Assembly (NCBI RefSeq): GCF_902497625.1
Contig: NZ_CABVGX010000004.1
Coordinates: 62,001-126,000 of the forward strand
Reading direction: 5' to 3'
Length of the DNA stretch: 64,000 nt
Source of the DNA: Pseudomonas fluorescens
GTDB taxonomy: Bacteria > Pseudomonadota > Gammaproteobacteria > Pseudomonadales > Pseudomonadaceae
Positions 8,433-17,458 of the stretch are shown here, in pieces (position 1 is the stretch's first letter; the number at the start of each line of letters is the position of its first letter). Under the pieces are notes generated by a model that was given only the letters and a program-made list of their open reading frames with translations, had not been told where the DNA came from and searched no databases. A program made the translations under genes and the position numbers.

Positions 8433-9652
8433 TGAGCGACATTATCCGCCGCGACCCACGCGCCGAGTGGATCGCCCGTAACCGTCTGCACCCGCTGCAC
8501 GCGGCCATGCAGCCAGCGCAACACAGCTGGATGGGGCCCAATGGCGTTATCCGCAAAAACCCCCACGGCATGGGTTTCATCGGCCCTAACGGGATCAAGC
8601 GTATCGACCGCAGCGGCGCGCAGCAGGGCGGCACCAGCAAGCGCTCGGCCGCTGTTGAAGTGCAGTTGCCGTTGCATCAAGTGCCAGCGCCCGCATTTTA
8701 CATTAGCGTGGTGCCAGACATGGTCGGTGGCCGCTTGAGCAGCCACGATCGCGACCTGCTCGGGCTGGCGCACCAATTGGCCGGCAAGGACGGCGCGGTG
8801 CTCGCCGTAGTCTTCGGTGAACACAAGGAAAGCGCATTCGCCACGGCGGGCGTCGACCGATTGCTGATCCTCGACGGTGACGAGTTCAACGGTTATGCAC
8901 CGGAGCAGCGGGTGCAAGGGCTGCGGGCTGTGGATAACCAGTTCAACCCACGGCATTGGCTGCTGCCCGACAGCCGCAGTGGCGGCGGCGAACTTGGCCG
9001 GCGCTTTGCCGCAGCGCTCGGTGAACGCCCGGCCACGCGGGTCTGGCAGGTCAAGGATGAAAGCTGCATTGGTCGGGCTGGCGCCGGCCTGCAGGACCTT
9101 GCACGTCCGGTCGCGCGCCTGATTCTGGCCGCCGCCGAATGCGCCGAAGCGGTCAGCGAAACCCGTCACGAAGTATTGCCGGTAGAGTTATCCACAGCGG
9201 TTGCGCGCAGTTTGTCGCGCATTGAAGATTTGGGCGCCGTCGCGGTGGATCCAGCGGCGATTCCCATGGCCGAAGCGGAATTCATTTTCTCCGGGGGCAA
9301 CGGCGTCAAGGACTGGGCGCTTTTCCACAGGACTGCCCAGGCGTTGGGCGCCACCGAGGGCGCGTCACGGGTTGCCGTCGATGATGGCTTTATGGCGCGG
9401 GATCGGCAAGTCGGCGCGTCCGGCACCTGGGTGACGGCGCGGGTCTATGTCGCGGTCGGTATTTCCGGGGCAATTCAGCACCTGCAAGGTATCGGCGCCT
9501 GCGACAAAGTCGTGGCGATCAACCTCGACCCTGGCTGCGACATGATCAAACGGGCCGACTTGTCAGTAATCGGCGAGAGTGCGGAAATTCTTCAGGCCTT
9601 GATCGATGCGGTAGCGGCTTACCGCAGCGACGCCAAGCGCGATGCGGCTTAA
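8432..9652 (+). CDS. Electron transfer flavoprotein alpha-like subunit (dgc-associated)
   Basis: The 406-residue protein carries the ETF-alpha FAD domain at its C-terminus (FIFSGGNGVKDWALFHRTA, VGASGTWVTARVYVAVGISG, AINLDPGCDMIKRADLSVIG). Ahead of the usual alpha N-domain there is an extra segment of roughly 80 residues (MSDIIRRDPRAEWIARNRL through HGMGFIGPNGIKRIDRS), making it about 90 residues longer than housekeeping ETF-alpha. The start overlaps the dgcB stop, so translation is coupled. It probably carries electrons from DgcAB, and perhaps other demethylases, to ETF-quinone oxidoreductase. It corresponds to PA5400. Confidence 0.88.
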   Translation: MSDIIRRDPRAEWIARNRLHPLHAAMQPAQHSWMGPNGVIRKNPHGMGFIGPNGIKRIDRSGAQQGGTSKRSAAVEVQLPLHQVPAPAFYISVVPDMVGGRLSSHDRDLLGLAHQLAGKDGAVLAVVFGEHKESAFATAGVDRLLILDGDEFNGYAPEQRVQGLRAVDNQFNPRHWLLPDSRSGGGELGRRFAAALGERPATRVWQVKDESCIGRAGAGLQDLARPVARLILAAAECAEAVSETRHEVLPVELSTAVARSLSRIEDLGAVAVDPAAIPMAEAEFIFSGGNGVKDWALFHRTAQALGATEGASRVAVDDGFMARDRQVGASGTWVTARVYVAVGISGAIQHLQGIGACDKVVAINLDPGCDMIKRADLSVIGESAEILQALIDAVAAYRSDAKRDAA

Positions 9653-9666
9653 GGGAAGGAACGGTC

Positions 9667-10437
9667 ATGAGCACAACAATCATCAGCCTGGTGTCCATCG
9701 GCGCCCACCCCACCTCCGGCCGTCCACGTCGCGCGGAACAAGATGCGCGCGCGGTGGAACTGGGTCTGCAGCTGGCTGGGGATAACTTGCAGGTGTTACA
9801 TGCCGGTGACGCCGCCGAGCCTGCGCTGCGGGCGTATCTGGGCATGGGGCTGGAACAGCTGCATGTACTGGAGCAACCTGCAGGCGCCGATGCGCTACCC
9901 GCATTGACCGCCTATTTGCGCGACGCCGGCGCTCAGGTCGTATTGACCGGCAGCCAGGCGGAAACCGGGGAAGGCTCGGGCATGCTGCCGTTCCTGCTGG
10001 CCGAAAGCCTTGGCTGGCCGCTGGTGGTGGGACTGGCCCAGGTTGAATCCATCGACGGCAGTTCGGCCCTGGTGCTGCAAGCCTTGCCCCGGGGTCAGCG
10101 CCGTCGCTTGAAAGTGCGTCTGCCGTTTCTCGCCACGGTGGACAACGCCGCGCCAAAACCTCGACAAAGCGCCTATGGCCCGGCCCGACGCGGCGTGTTG
10201 CAGGCTGATGACGTTGAAGTCATCGACGATGCGTTGCTTGCCGTTGCCACGCTACAACCAGCCAAACCTCGACCGAAACGATTGAAGGTGATCAAAGCCA
10301 AAAGTGGCGCCGATCGCATGAAAGCGGCGACAGCGAAGGCCAGTGGTGGTGGCGGGCAAGTACTCAAAGGCGTGACAGCGCAAGCGGGGGCCGACGCGAT
10401 TCTGAAGTTGCTGATTGAAGAAGGCGTTGTTCGCTAA
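9667..10437 (+). CDS. Electron transfer flavoprotein beta-like subunit (dgc-associated)
   Basis: The 256-residue protein is an ETF beta-type subunit: ISLVSIGAHPTSGRPRRAEQ at the start, the conserved GSQAETGEGSGMLPFLLAESL segment where ETF-beta has its TGK/QA-type motif, and PFLATVDNAAPKPRQSAYG. It is diverged from housekeeping EtfB and carries a long basic Ala/Lys-rich region near residues 200-235 that is probably a linker. It lies 14 nt behind the alpha-like gene and has AAGGGAAGGAACGGTC as ribosome site. It corresponds to PA5401. Confidence 0.85.
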   Translation: MSTTIISLVSIGAHPTSGRPRRAEQDARAVELGLQLAGDNLQVLHAGDAAEPALRAYLGMGLEQLHVLEQPAGADALPALTAYLRDAGAQVVLTGSQAETGEGSGMLPFLLAESLGWPLVVGLAQVESIDGSSALVLQALPRGQRRRLKVRLPFLATVDNAAPKPRQSAYGPARRGVLQADDVEVIDDALLAVATLQPAKPRPKRLKVIKAKSGADRMKAATAKASGGGGQVLKGVTAQAGADAILKLLIEEGVVR

Positions 10438-10511
10438 CAGATCATCAGCGCTCTGCGCATGAAGAAATACACTCTCCAGTTTTAGCTGCAGTGGATAAAT
10501 CATCTGAGGGG

Positions 10512-10940
10512 CAATACTTACCCCCAATCTCTGTTGGCGCTTCTGTGGATAAGATGTTCAAGGACGCCTGCAGCCCATGCATGCCGGCGCTTTCAAGCAG
10601 TTGATCATAAGTTGATCAAGTTGGCTATATTACCCCTCGATCCGCTGCAAAAGCCTAATTCCCAGGGCTTTCAGCGGTTTTCCACAGCCTGGACAAAGTT
10701 GCCCCCAAACTCTGTTGGTGCTTCTGTGGATAAGTTGTGCGTGTTCGTCTACAGGCCATGTTTTGCGGGGGGAGCAGAGCTTTGGTCATAAATTAATCAA
10801 TCATCATCCAAATACGGCTATTGACATAAGTCACGGTTTTTATTCACTTTTCGCAAAGAATATTCCGGAACTCGGGCAGTTGTCCCCAAATGCTGTGGGT
10901 GGAGGTGTGGATAAGTTGTTCGTGGAAGGCTGCATGCGCC
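10512..10940. repeat. Diverged 181-bp tandem repeat with DnaA-box-like elements
   Basis: The gap between the ETF-beta gene and gbcA (about 690 bp) has no convincing gene. It contains the string TGTGGATAAG at 10544, 10725 and 10906, exactly 181 bp apart each time. Flanking sequence repeats in the same register: CCCCCAAnCTCTGTTGG ahead of it in units 1 and 2 (CCCCAAATGCTGTGGG in unit 3), and TTGATCATAAGTTGATCAA at 10601 against TTGGTCATAAATTAATCAA at 10782. TGTGGATAA is the reverse complement of the DnaA box TTATCCACA. Further variants are GTGGATAAAT (10491) and TTTTCCACAG (10678). The period is not a multiple of three, so conservation is not protein coding. Confidence 0.8.
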
Positions 10941-11128
10941 GCGCACCATAGCGCTGAACGGAATAGGTCATATTTCGTACAGTGCTAATCGTTTTGAGTG
11001 TCTGTAGGGCTAACCCGCCGGGGCGGACGCCCTTTCGAGAAAGCTTGCACCTACACTGCAGGGTGGTCTCAGAGTCCGAGTACACCCCGTCCTGCAGGCG
11101 CGAGCTTGCTCGCGATGCGTTTGATCCG

Positions 11129-12424
11129 CTAACCCTGAACAGGCACTCCTTTAAGGTAAGCCGCCGGCTCGGCACCCAGGTTGTTCAACAGGCGCTCGCT
11201 GTACCAATCCACAAAATTCACCACACCAAACTCATAGGTCTTGGAATAAGGCCCAGGCTGATAAGCAGTGGAGTTGATCCCGCGCTGGTTTTCTTCGGCG
11301 AGGCGGCGGTCCTGGTCGTTGGTGGCATCCCAGACCTGACGCATGCGGTCGACGTCGTAGTCCACGCCTTCAACGGCGTCCTTGTGCACGACCCACTTGG
11401 TGGTGACCATGGTTTCCTGCGCGCTGATCGGCCACACGGTGAAGACGATGATGTGATCGCCCATGCAGTGGTTCCACGAGTGCGGCAGGTGCAGGATGCG
11501 CATCGAGCCCAGGTCCGGGTTCTTGATGCGGCCCATCAGTTTGGCGCAGCCCTGTTTGCCGTCGAGGGTCATCGACACTGTCCCCTTGAGCAGCGGCATG
11601 CGCACGATGCGGTTGCGCAGCCCGAAACTGGCGTGGGCGTAAGGGATCTTTTCGGCGTCCCAGGCGGCGGCGGAAGCGGCGACGTGGTCCTTGAACGCCT
11701 GATCGGCACGCGGGTCGGTGACGTCGTCCCATTCCAGCAGGGTTTTCAGCAGCTCCGGGTGCGAGGCGTTGCAGTGGTAGCACTCGCGGTTGTTTTCCAG
11801 CACCAGTTTCCAGTTGGCCTTTTCCATCAAGGTGGTGGTTATGGCCACCTTGGTGTTCTCCATGTCGTACGGTTCCATGTAATGGTTCAGCGTCGACAGG
11901 AAGTCATCAATGGCCGGCGGATTTTCCGACAGGCTGATGAAGATGTAGCCGCCGGCCGTCTTCACGTTCACCGGTTTGAGGCCGTACTGCTTCATGTCGA
12001 AGTCGGCGCCCATTTCGGTGCCGGCGAACAGCAGGCGCCCGTCCAGCTCGTAGGTCCACTGGTGGTAGTGGCAAACCAGCTTGGCGACTTTGCCTTTCTC
12101 ACTGGTGCACAGGCGCGAACCACGGTGGCGGCAGACGTTGTGGAACGCGTGCACCACGCCTTCTGCACCGCGAATCACGATGATCGGGTTCTTGCCGACT
12201 TGCAGAGTCAGGTAGTTGCCCTTGGTCGGGATCTCGCAGGTCATGCCGGCGATCAACCACTCTTTCTGGAAGATCTCCTGCATGTCGATATCAAACAGCC
12301 GCTCGTCAGAGTAAAACGGCTGCGGCAGCGAGAATGTACGCTCGCGCTCTTGCAGCATTTGCGCGGTTGCCTTGCGTGCGGGTTCCAGCGGATCGCCCAG
12401 GCTGATTTTTGCGGTGACGTCCAT
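11129..12424 (-). CDS. gbcA: Glycine betaine demethylase, Rieske oxygenase subunit GbcA
   Basis: The 431-residue protein is an alpha subunit of a Rieske-type ring-hydroxylating oxygenase family enzyme. The Rieske centre is CRHRGSRLC followed by CHYHQWTYELDG (about residues 95-125), and the mononuclear-iron domain contains NNRECYHCNASHPEL. Together with GbcB it oxidatively removes one methyl group from glycine betaine, giving dimethylglycine and formaldehyde. The start MDVTAKISLGDPLEPARKAT at 12424 fits the family; the frame is open further upstream but without homology. It is divergent from gbcB across a 297-bp regulatory gap. Confidence 0.95.
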   Translation of the reverse strand: MDVTAKISLGDPLEPARKATAQMLQERERTFSLPQPFYSDERLFDIDMQEIFQKEWLIAGMTCEIPTKGNYLTLQVGKNPIIVIRGAEGVVHAFHNVCRHRGSRLCTSEKGKVAKLVCHYHQWTYELDGRLLFAGTEMGADFDMKQYGLKPVNVKTAGGYIFISLSENPPAIDDFLSTLNHYMEPYDMENTKVAITTTLMEKANWKLVLENNRECYHCNASHPELLKTLLEWDDVTDPRADQAFKDHVAASAAAWDAEKIPYAHASFGLRNRIVRMPLLKGTVSMTLDGKQGCAKLMGRIKNPDLGSMRILHLPHSWNHCMGDHIIVFTVWPISAQETMVTTKWVVHKDAVEGVDYDVDRMRQVWDATNDQDRRLAEENQRGINSTAYQPGPYSKTYEFGVVNFVDWYSERLLNNLGAEPAAYLKGVPVQG

Positions 12425-12620
12425 CGATTTGATCCTCAAGGCCATTCTGTGTGGCCGGCGAAAGTGGCTAATCAGGGTTGCGACGCAAGGTGCTAATTGA
12501 AGGTGTAAGGAATGTGTATAGGTATGGGGCGAGTGTGGGGCCGGCGCACGGCAGAACCTTATCCATGGGCGACATGGCCCAATCTGTTCCCGACGCGCAA
12601 CCCCCGGTAGTTGGGGGCTG

Positions 12621-12653
12621 GTCGCGATAAGTATGTGAATGTCGCAGATAGGT
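12621..12653. promoter_or_regulatory. Candidate GbdR-type direct repeat between gbcA and gbcB
   Basis: Two similar half-sites, GTCGCGATAAGTA at 12621 and GTCGCAGATAGGTA at 12641, are spaced 20 bp start to start, the geometry expected for an AraC-family activator binding one face of DNA. A GC-rich palindrome (CCCCCGGTAGTTGGGGG) lies just upstream. GbdR is known to activate gbcA and gbcB; that this repeat is its operator is inference. Confidence 0.4.
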
Positions 12654-12721
12654 AAATGGGTGGCTCGCGCTATACGCAGAATCGCCACCATAAAGGCCGA
12701 CACACGGCTACGGAGAACAGC

Positions 12722-13822
12722 ATGTCCAACAGCTTCCTGAATCCGGTTACCACCCAGACCTGGGCCAACGGTCGACACATCGTCCGTTGCGTCAAAGTCA
12801 TCCAGGAAACCTGGGATGTGCGCACCTTCTGCTTTATGGCCGATCAGCCGATTCTGTTCTTCTTCAAGCCGGGGCAGTTCGTCACCCTGGAGCTGGAAAT
12901 CGAAGGCGTGCCGATCATGCGTTCGTACACTATTTCCAGCTCGCCGTCGGTGCCGTACAGCTTCTCAGTGACGATCAAGCGCGTGCCGGGTGGCAAGGTG
13001 TCGAACTGGCTGCACGACACCTTGCATGAGGGTCAGGAGCTGGCGGTGCACGGTCCGGTCGGGTTGTTCAACGCAATGGACTTCACCGCGCCGAAAGTGT
13101 TGTACCTCAGCGGCGGCGTTGGCATCACCCCGGTCATGTCGATGGCGCGCTGGTTCTACGACACCAACGGCAACGTCGACATGGTATTTATCCACAGCGC
13201 CCGGTCGCCCAAGGACATCATTTACCATCGCGAGCTGGAGCACATGGCATCGCGAATCGAAAACTTCAATTTGCATCTGATTTGCGAGAAGCATGGTTTG
13301 GGCGAGCCGTGGGCCGGTTATCGCGGCTACCTGAACCAGAAAATGCTCGAGCTGATGACGCCCGATTACCTTGAGCGCGAAGTCTTTTGTTGCGGCCCGA
13401 CGCCGTATATGAACGCGGTCAAGCGAATGCTCGAAGCCGTCGGTTTCGACATGTCTCGGTATCACGAGGAATCGTTCGGCGCGACCCCGCCGGAAGCTCG
13501 CGCCGATGCGGTGGAGCAAGCCGAAATCGCTGCCGATGCGCCGGAACTCGACGTGGCGGATCTGCATCAGGTGGAGTTCGTGTCATCTGGGAAAAGCATC
13601 CACGTGGCTCCGGGCGAGACCGTTCACGCCGCTGCGGCCAAGGTTGGCTTGCTGATTCCCAAGGCTTGCGGCATGGGCATCTGCGGGACGTGCAAGGTGT
13701 TGAAACTGGGTGGCGAAGTCGAGATGGACCACAACGGCGGGATCACCGAAGAAGACGAAGCGGAAGGCTTCATTCTTTCGTGCTGCAGCGTGCCGAAGGG
13801 TGATGTGCGGATTGAGTTTTAA
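12722..13822 (+). CDS. gbcB: Glycine betaine demethylase reductase subunit GbcB
   Basis: The 366-residue reductase has an FAD-binding domain (GQFVTLELEIEGVPIMRSYTISSSPS), an NAD-binding domain (LYLSGGVGITPVMSMARWFY, FCCGPTPYMNAVKRML) and a C-terminal plant-type [2Fe-2S] ferredoxin domain (CGMGICGTCKV and a later Cys in ILSCCSVPKG). It feeds electrons from NADH to GbcA. The start at 12722 follows GGAGAACAG; the open frame before it is not conserved. About 30 residues rich in Ala and Glu (residues 255-285) link reductase and ferredoxin domains. Confidence 0.95.
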   Translation: MSNSFLNPVTTQTWANGRHIVRCVKVIQETWDVRTFCFMADQPILFFFKPGQFVTLELEIEGVPIMRSYTISSSPSVPYSFSVTIKRVPGGKVSNWLHDTLHEGQELAVHGPVGLFNAMDFTAPKVLYLSGGVGITPVMSMARWFYDTNGNVDMVFIHSARSPKDIIYHRELEHMASRIENFNLHLICEKHGLGEPWAGYRGYLNQKMLELMTPDYLEREVFCCGPTPYMNAVKRMLEAVGFDMSRYHEESFGATPPEARADAVEQAEIAADAPELDVADLHQVEFVSSGKSIHVAPGETVHAAAAKVGLLIPKACGMGICGTCKVLKLGGEVEMDHNGGITEEDEAEGFILSCCSVPKGDVRIEF

Positions 13823-13859
13823 CCTGGCTGATTTGATCACTTTCTTGAGCGCACTTATC

Positions 13860-13992
13860 TGTAGCCGCTGGCGAAGCCTGCGTCCGGTGGCATAGCTGTC
13901 GTAAGAACAAACAACGCGGTGTGCCAAGCCTGCCGCGTTGAATGGATTTACGACGGCTGCGCCGCCGGACGCAGGCTTCGCCAGTTGCTACA
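13860..13992. repeat. REP-type inverted repeat, TGTAGC-CTGGCGAAGCCTGCG family
   Basis: TGTAGCCGCTGGCGAAGCCT at the left is mirrored by AGGCTTCGCCAGTTGCTACA at the right. It lies between the convergent gbcB and threonine aldolase genes. Confidence 0.9.
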
Positions 13993-14009
13993 GAGTTCGC
14001 CGCGGGATT

Positions 14010-15050
14010 TTAGCGAGCCATCACTTCGCGAATATCTGCGGCCAACTCGCGCACGCGTTCTTCTTCCGTGTCCCACGAGCACATGAAGCGTGCGCCGCCG
14101 TTGCCGATGAAGGTGTAGAAGCGCCAGCCCTTGGCGGTCAGCGCGGCGATGGCCGGTTCCGAGAGTTGCAGGAATACACCGTTGGCCTGCACCGGGAACA
14201 TCAATTCCACGTCCGGAATATCACTTACCAGTTCTGCCAGCAACTGCGCGCAGTGGTTGGCGTGGCGGGCGTATTTGAGCCAGGCTTCATTTTCCAGGAT
14301 CCCGACCCAGGGTGCCGAGAGGAAGCGCATTTTCGAGGCCAGTTGCCCGGCCTGCTTGCAGCGATAGTCAAAGTCTTCGGCCAGTTTGTGGTTGAAAAAC
14401 AGAATGGCTTCACCCACGGCCATGCCGTTTTTCGTGCCGCCGAAGCACAACACATCGACGCCGGCCTTCCAGGTCAGGTCCGCTGGTGAGCAGCCAAGAA
14501 ATGCGCAGGCGTTGGAGAAGCGCGCGCCGTCCATGTGCAGGTTCAAACCCAGCTCTTTGCAGGTGGCGCTGATGGCGCGAATTTCTTCCGGGGTGTAGAT
14601 GCTGCCGACTTCGGTGGCCTGGGTCAGGGTTACTACGCGCGGTTTCGGGTAGTGGATGTCCTGACGCTTGAGGGCGACTTCGCGGATCGATTCCGGTGTC
14701 AGCTTGCCGTTTTCAGTGCGGGCGACGAGCAGTTTCGAACCGTTGGAGAAAAATTCCGGCGCGCCGCATTCGTCGGTTTCGACGTGGGCGGTTTCCGAGC
14801 AGATCACGCTGTGGTAACTCTGGCACAGCGACGACAGCGCCAGCGAGTTGGCCGCCGTGCCGTTGAAGGCGAAAAACACTTCGCAGTCGGTTTCGAACAA
14901 TTTGCGGAATTGATCGGCCGCGCGCGCGGTCCATTCATCGTCGCCATAGGCGCGTTGATGGCCGTGATTGGCCTGCTCCATGGCAGCCCACGCTTCGGGG
15001 CAAATGCCGGAGTAGTTGTCGCTGGCGAATTGTTGGCTCTTGTCGGTCAT
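14010..15050 (-). CDS. ltaE: Low-specificity L-threonine aldolase
   Basis: The 346-residue PLP enzyme of the beta-eliminating-lyase/aldolase fold has ASDNYSGICPEAWAAM at the start, NLHMDGARFSNACAFLG (the Asp that binds the pyridine nitrogen) and DVLCFGGTKNGMAVGEAI containing the PLP lysine. It cleaves L-threonine or allo-threonine to glycine and acetaldehyde. Within a glycine-producing cluster it may tie the glycine pool to threonine turnover. The equivalent P. aeruginosa gene sits between gbcB and glyA1. It may correspond to a name such as ltaA in other annotations. Confidence 0.9.
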   Translation of the reverse strand: MTDKSQQFASDNYSGICPEAWAAMEQANHGHQRAYGDDEWTARAADQFRKLFETDCEVFFAFNGTAANSLALSSLCQSYHSVICSETAHVETDECGAPEFFSNGSKLLVARTENGKLTPESIREVALKRQDIHYPKPRVVTLTQATEVGSIYTPEEIRAISATCKELGLNLHMDGARFSNACAFLGCSPADLTWKAGVDVLCFGGTKNGMAVGEAILFFNHKLAEDFDYRCKQAGQLASKMRFLSAPWVGILENEAWLKYARHANHCAQLLAELVSDIPDVELMFPVQANGVFLQLSEPAIAALTAKGWRFYTFIGNGGARFMCSWDTEEERVRELAADIREVMAR

Positions 15051-15181
15051 GGCCGGCTTCCGTGATCGAGGCCCTTATGGTGAAGAGCGTCGTGGTCAAT
15101 GAGGGTGCGCACTTTACCGAAGATCGTCCGGGGAGCACACGGGATGTTCCTGTCAAAAAAATACACGGGCAACGGGCAATT

Positions 15182-15898
15182 ATGCACATGACTCAACGGG
15201 ATGGGGCGCTGGATTTGCTCAAGTGGCTGGCCCTGCTGAGCATGGTGCTCGATCACCTGCGATATGTGGGCTACTCCGTCGATTTCCTGTATGTGCCGGG
15301 CCGGCTGGCATTTCCTTGGTTTTGCCTGGCGATGGCGGCAAATCTGGCGCGGGTCAATTCTGCTGACGCGACCAGCCAGTGGCGATATCTCGGCTGGTTG
15401 CTGCTGTTCAGCGCAATCAGCGAAATCCCCTATCGGCTGTTTATTCCTGATCCCGACACGTTGAACGTGATGCCGACCCTGGTCCTCGGTCTGCTGGTGG
15501 CGCGCGGCTGGCAGCAGCCGACGCTGGAATCGCGATTGCTGGCGGTGGGCGCCGTGATGGTTGCGGCACTGTTTCCGGAGCGGCTGATGTTCGGGTTTTT
15601 CGGCATGCTGCTGCCGCTGGCGATGCTCCTGGTGTTCCGCCGGCCCTGGTATTTCAGCCTGCTGCCAGGGGTTGTCTGTCTGGCGGCCAATCAATGGCAG
15701 GTGCTGTACAGCGCGGCGCGTTGGGGCAACGGCACGGCCATTGGCGGTTTCGTGACATGCCTGATTGCGCCAGCGCTGGGATTGTTCTTGTTGCGACATG
15801 CCAAAAACGTCAAGCCGGCACCGATGCGACGCTGGGCGTATGCGCTCTATCCGCTGCATTTTCTCCTGTTGCTACTCGTCCGCCAAATTGCCACATAA
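15182..15898 (+). CDS. TraX-family membrane protein
   Basis: The 238-residue polytopic inner-membrane protein begins MHMTQRDGALDLLKWLALLS and has about seven to eight hydrophobic segments. DGALDLLKWLALLSMVLDHL followed by PGRLAFPWFCLAMA and the ending ALYPLHFLLLLLV are signatures of the TraX family, named after the F-pilin N-acetylase but widespread as chromosomal proteins of unknown role. Three starts are possible; 15182 or 15188 is preferred because the open frame before them encodes a non-conserved tail. It is divergent from the threonine aldolase gene. Confidence 0.8.
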   Translation: MHMTQRDGALDLLKWLALLSMVLDHLRYVGYSVDFLYVPGRLAFPWFCLAMAANLARVNSADATSQWRYLGWLLLFSAISEIPYRLFIPDPDTLNVMPTLVLGLLVARGWQQPTLESRLLAVGAVMVAALFPERLMFGFFGMLLPLAMLLVFRRPWYFSLLPGVVCLAANQWQVLYSAARWGNGTAIGGFVTCLIAPALGLFLLRHAKNVKPAPMRRWAYALYPLHFLLLLLVRQIAT

Positions 15899-15902
15899 CC
15901 CC

Positions 15903-15990
15903 GTGGGAGCGAGCCTGCTCGCGATGAGGCCGTCAAAGCCAGCATTGATGTTGCCTGACCCACCGCCATCGCGAGCAGGCTCGCTCCCAC
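15903..15990. repeat. REP doublet, GGGAGCG family
   Basis: GTGGGAGCGAGCCTGCTCGC and its inverse flank an unconserved 45-bp centre. It lies upstream of glyA. Confidence 0.9.
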
Positions 15991-16181
15991 GAGGGATCTG
16001 GCCGAATTGAGGAGCGTGTTTGGCCAGCCATTTCAGCCCATGTCGTAAACGCACCTTTGCGTGGCGTCCGTAGGCATTTGGCCTGTCTGCGCCGGTCATA
16101 CCATCGAATCCAAAGGGCACTGCCGAAAGGTGCGAGCCTAACCGAGACGAATGGCGCACCGCCGCCGCTGGGAGAGACGCG

Positions 16182-17435
16182 ATGTTCAGCAAGCAAGACC
16201 AGATCCAGGGCTACGACGATGCACTGCTGGCGGCGATGAATGCCGAGGAGCAACGCCAGGAAGATCACATCGAGCTGATCGCGTCAGAGAACTACACCAG
16301 CAAACGCGTCATGCAAGCGCAAGGCAGCGGCCTGACCAACAAGTACGCCGAAGGTTATCCGGGCAAGCGCTACTACGGCGGTTGCGAGCATGTCGACAAG
16401 GTTGAAGCGCTGGCGATCGAACGCGCCAAGCAGCTGTTCGGTGCCGATTACGCCAACGTCCAGCCACACTCCGGTTCTTCGGCCAACAGCGCTGTTTATC
16501 TGGCCTTGCTGCAAGCCGGCGACACCATTCTCGGCATGAGCCTGGCCCACGGCGGTCACTTGACCCACGGCGCCAAGGTGTCGTCCTCGGGCAAGCTGTA
16601 CAACGCCGTGCAGTACGGCATCGACACCAGGACCGGCCTGATCGATTACGACGAAGTCGAGCGCCTGGCAGTCGAGTGCAAGCCGAAGATGATTGTTGCC
16701 GGCTTCTCGGCGTACTCCAAGACTCTCGACTTTCCACGTTTCCGGCAGATCGCCGATAAGGTCGGCGCGCTGCTGTTTGTCGACATGGCCCACGTCGCCG
16801 GTCTGGTAGCTGCCGGCCTGTACCCGAATCCTCTGCCGTACGCCGACGTGGTCACCACGACCACCCACAAGACCCTGCGCGGTCCGCGTGGCGGCCTGAT
16901 CCTGTGCAAGGCCAACGAAGAAATCGAGAAGAAGCTCAACGCGGCCGTCTTCCCGGGTGCCCAGGGCGGCCCGCTGATGCACGTGATCGCCGGTAAGGCG
17001 GTGTGCTTCAAGGAAGCGCTGGAGCCGGGTTTCAAGGCCTATCAGCAACAAGTGATCGACAACGCCCAGGCCATGGCCGGCGTATTCATTAAACGCGGCT
17101 ACGATGTAGTGTCCGGCGGCACCGATAACCATTTGTTCCTGGTCAGCCTGATTCGTCAGGGCCTCACCGGCAAAGAAGCCGACGCTGCACTCGGTCGTGC
17201 CCACATCACCGTGAACAAGAACGCTGTACCGAACGATCCACAGTCGCCGTTCGTGACCTCCGGCCTGCGCATCGGCACCCCGGCGGTGACTACGCGCGGC
17301 TTCAAGGTTGCCCAGTGCGTGACGCTGGCGGGCTGGATCTGCGACATCCTCGACAACCTCGGCGATGCCGATGTCGAGGCGAATGTCGCGCAGCAAGTGA
17401 CGGCCCTGTGCGCGGACTTCCCGGTTTATCGCTGA
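16182..17435 (+). CDS. glyA: Serine hydroxymethyltransferase
   Basis: The 417-residue PLP enzyme interconverts serine and glycine with transfer of the C1 unit to tetrahydrofolate. Visible signatures are [20 protein letters not shown] at the N-terminus, [19 protein letters not shown] and the lysine motif [17 protein letters not shown] (about residue 229). It heads the glyA-soxBDAG-purU-fdhA operon and is the paralogue that serves sarcosine catabolism (glyA1 in P. aeruginosa), joining glycine to methylene-THF made by sarcosine oxidase. The 180-bp region upstream should carry the induced promoter (SouR/GbdR control is known in P. aeruginosa), but I see no unambiguous operator. Confidence 0.96.
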   Translation: MFSKQDQIQGYDDALLAAMNAEEQRQEDHIELIASENYTSKRVMQAQGSGLTNKYAEGYPGKRYYGGCEHVDKVEALAIERAKQLFGADYANVQPHSGSSANSAVYLALLQAGDTILGMSLAHGGHLTHGAKVSSSGKLYNAVQYGIDTRTGLIDYDEVERLAVECKPKMIVAGFSAYSKTLDFPRFRQIADKVGALLFVDMAHVAGLVAAGLYPNPLPYADVVTTTTHKTLRGPRGGLILCKANEEIEKKLNAAVFPGAQGGPLMHVIAGKAVCFKEALEPGFKAYQQQVIDNAQAMAGVFIKRGYDVVSGGTDNHLFLVSLIRQGLTGKEADAALGRAHITVNKNAVPNDPQSPFVTSGLRIGTPAVTTRGFKVAQCVTLAGWICDILDNLGDADVEANVAQQVTALCADFPVYR

Positions 17436-17458
17436 GCGCGGTTTTGGAGTAAATGACT

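Noticed and set aside
10534..10951. Two overlapping short open frames (10534-10791 and 10715-10951) with similar starts
   Set aside because: Their likeness comes from the 181-bp DNA repeat; the period shifts reading frame and no homology or ribosome site is seen.
12425..12778. Long 5' extension of gbcA (frame open to 12778)
   Set aside because: The extra residues are not like GbcA, and the start MDVTAKIS fits the family length.
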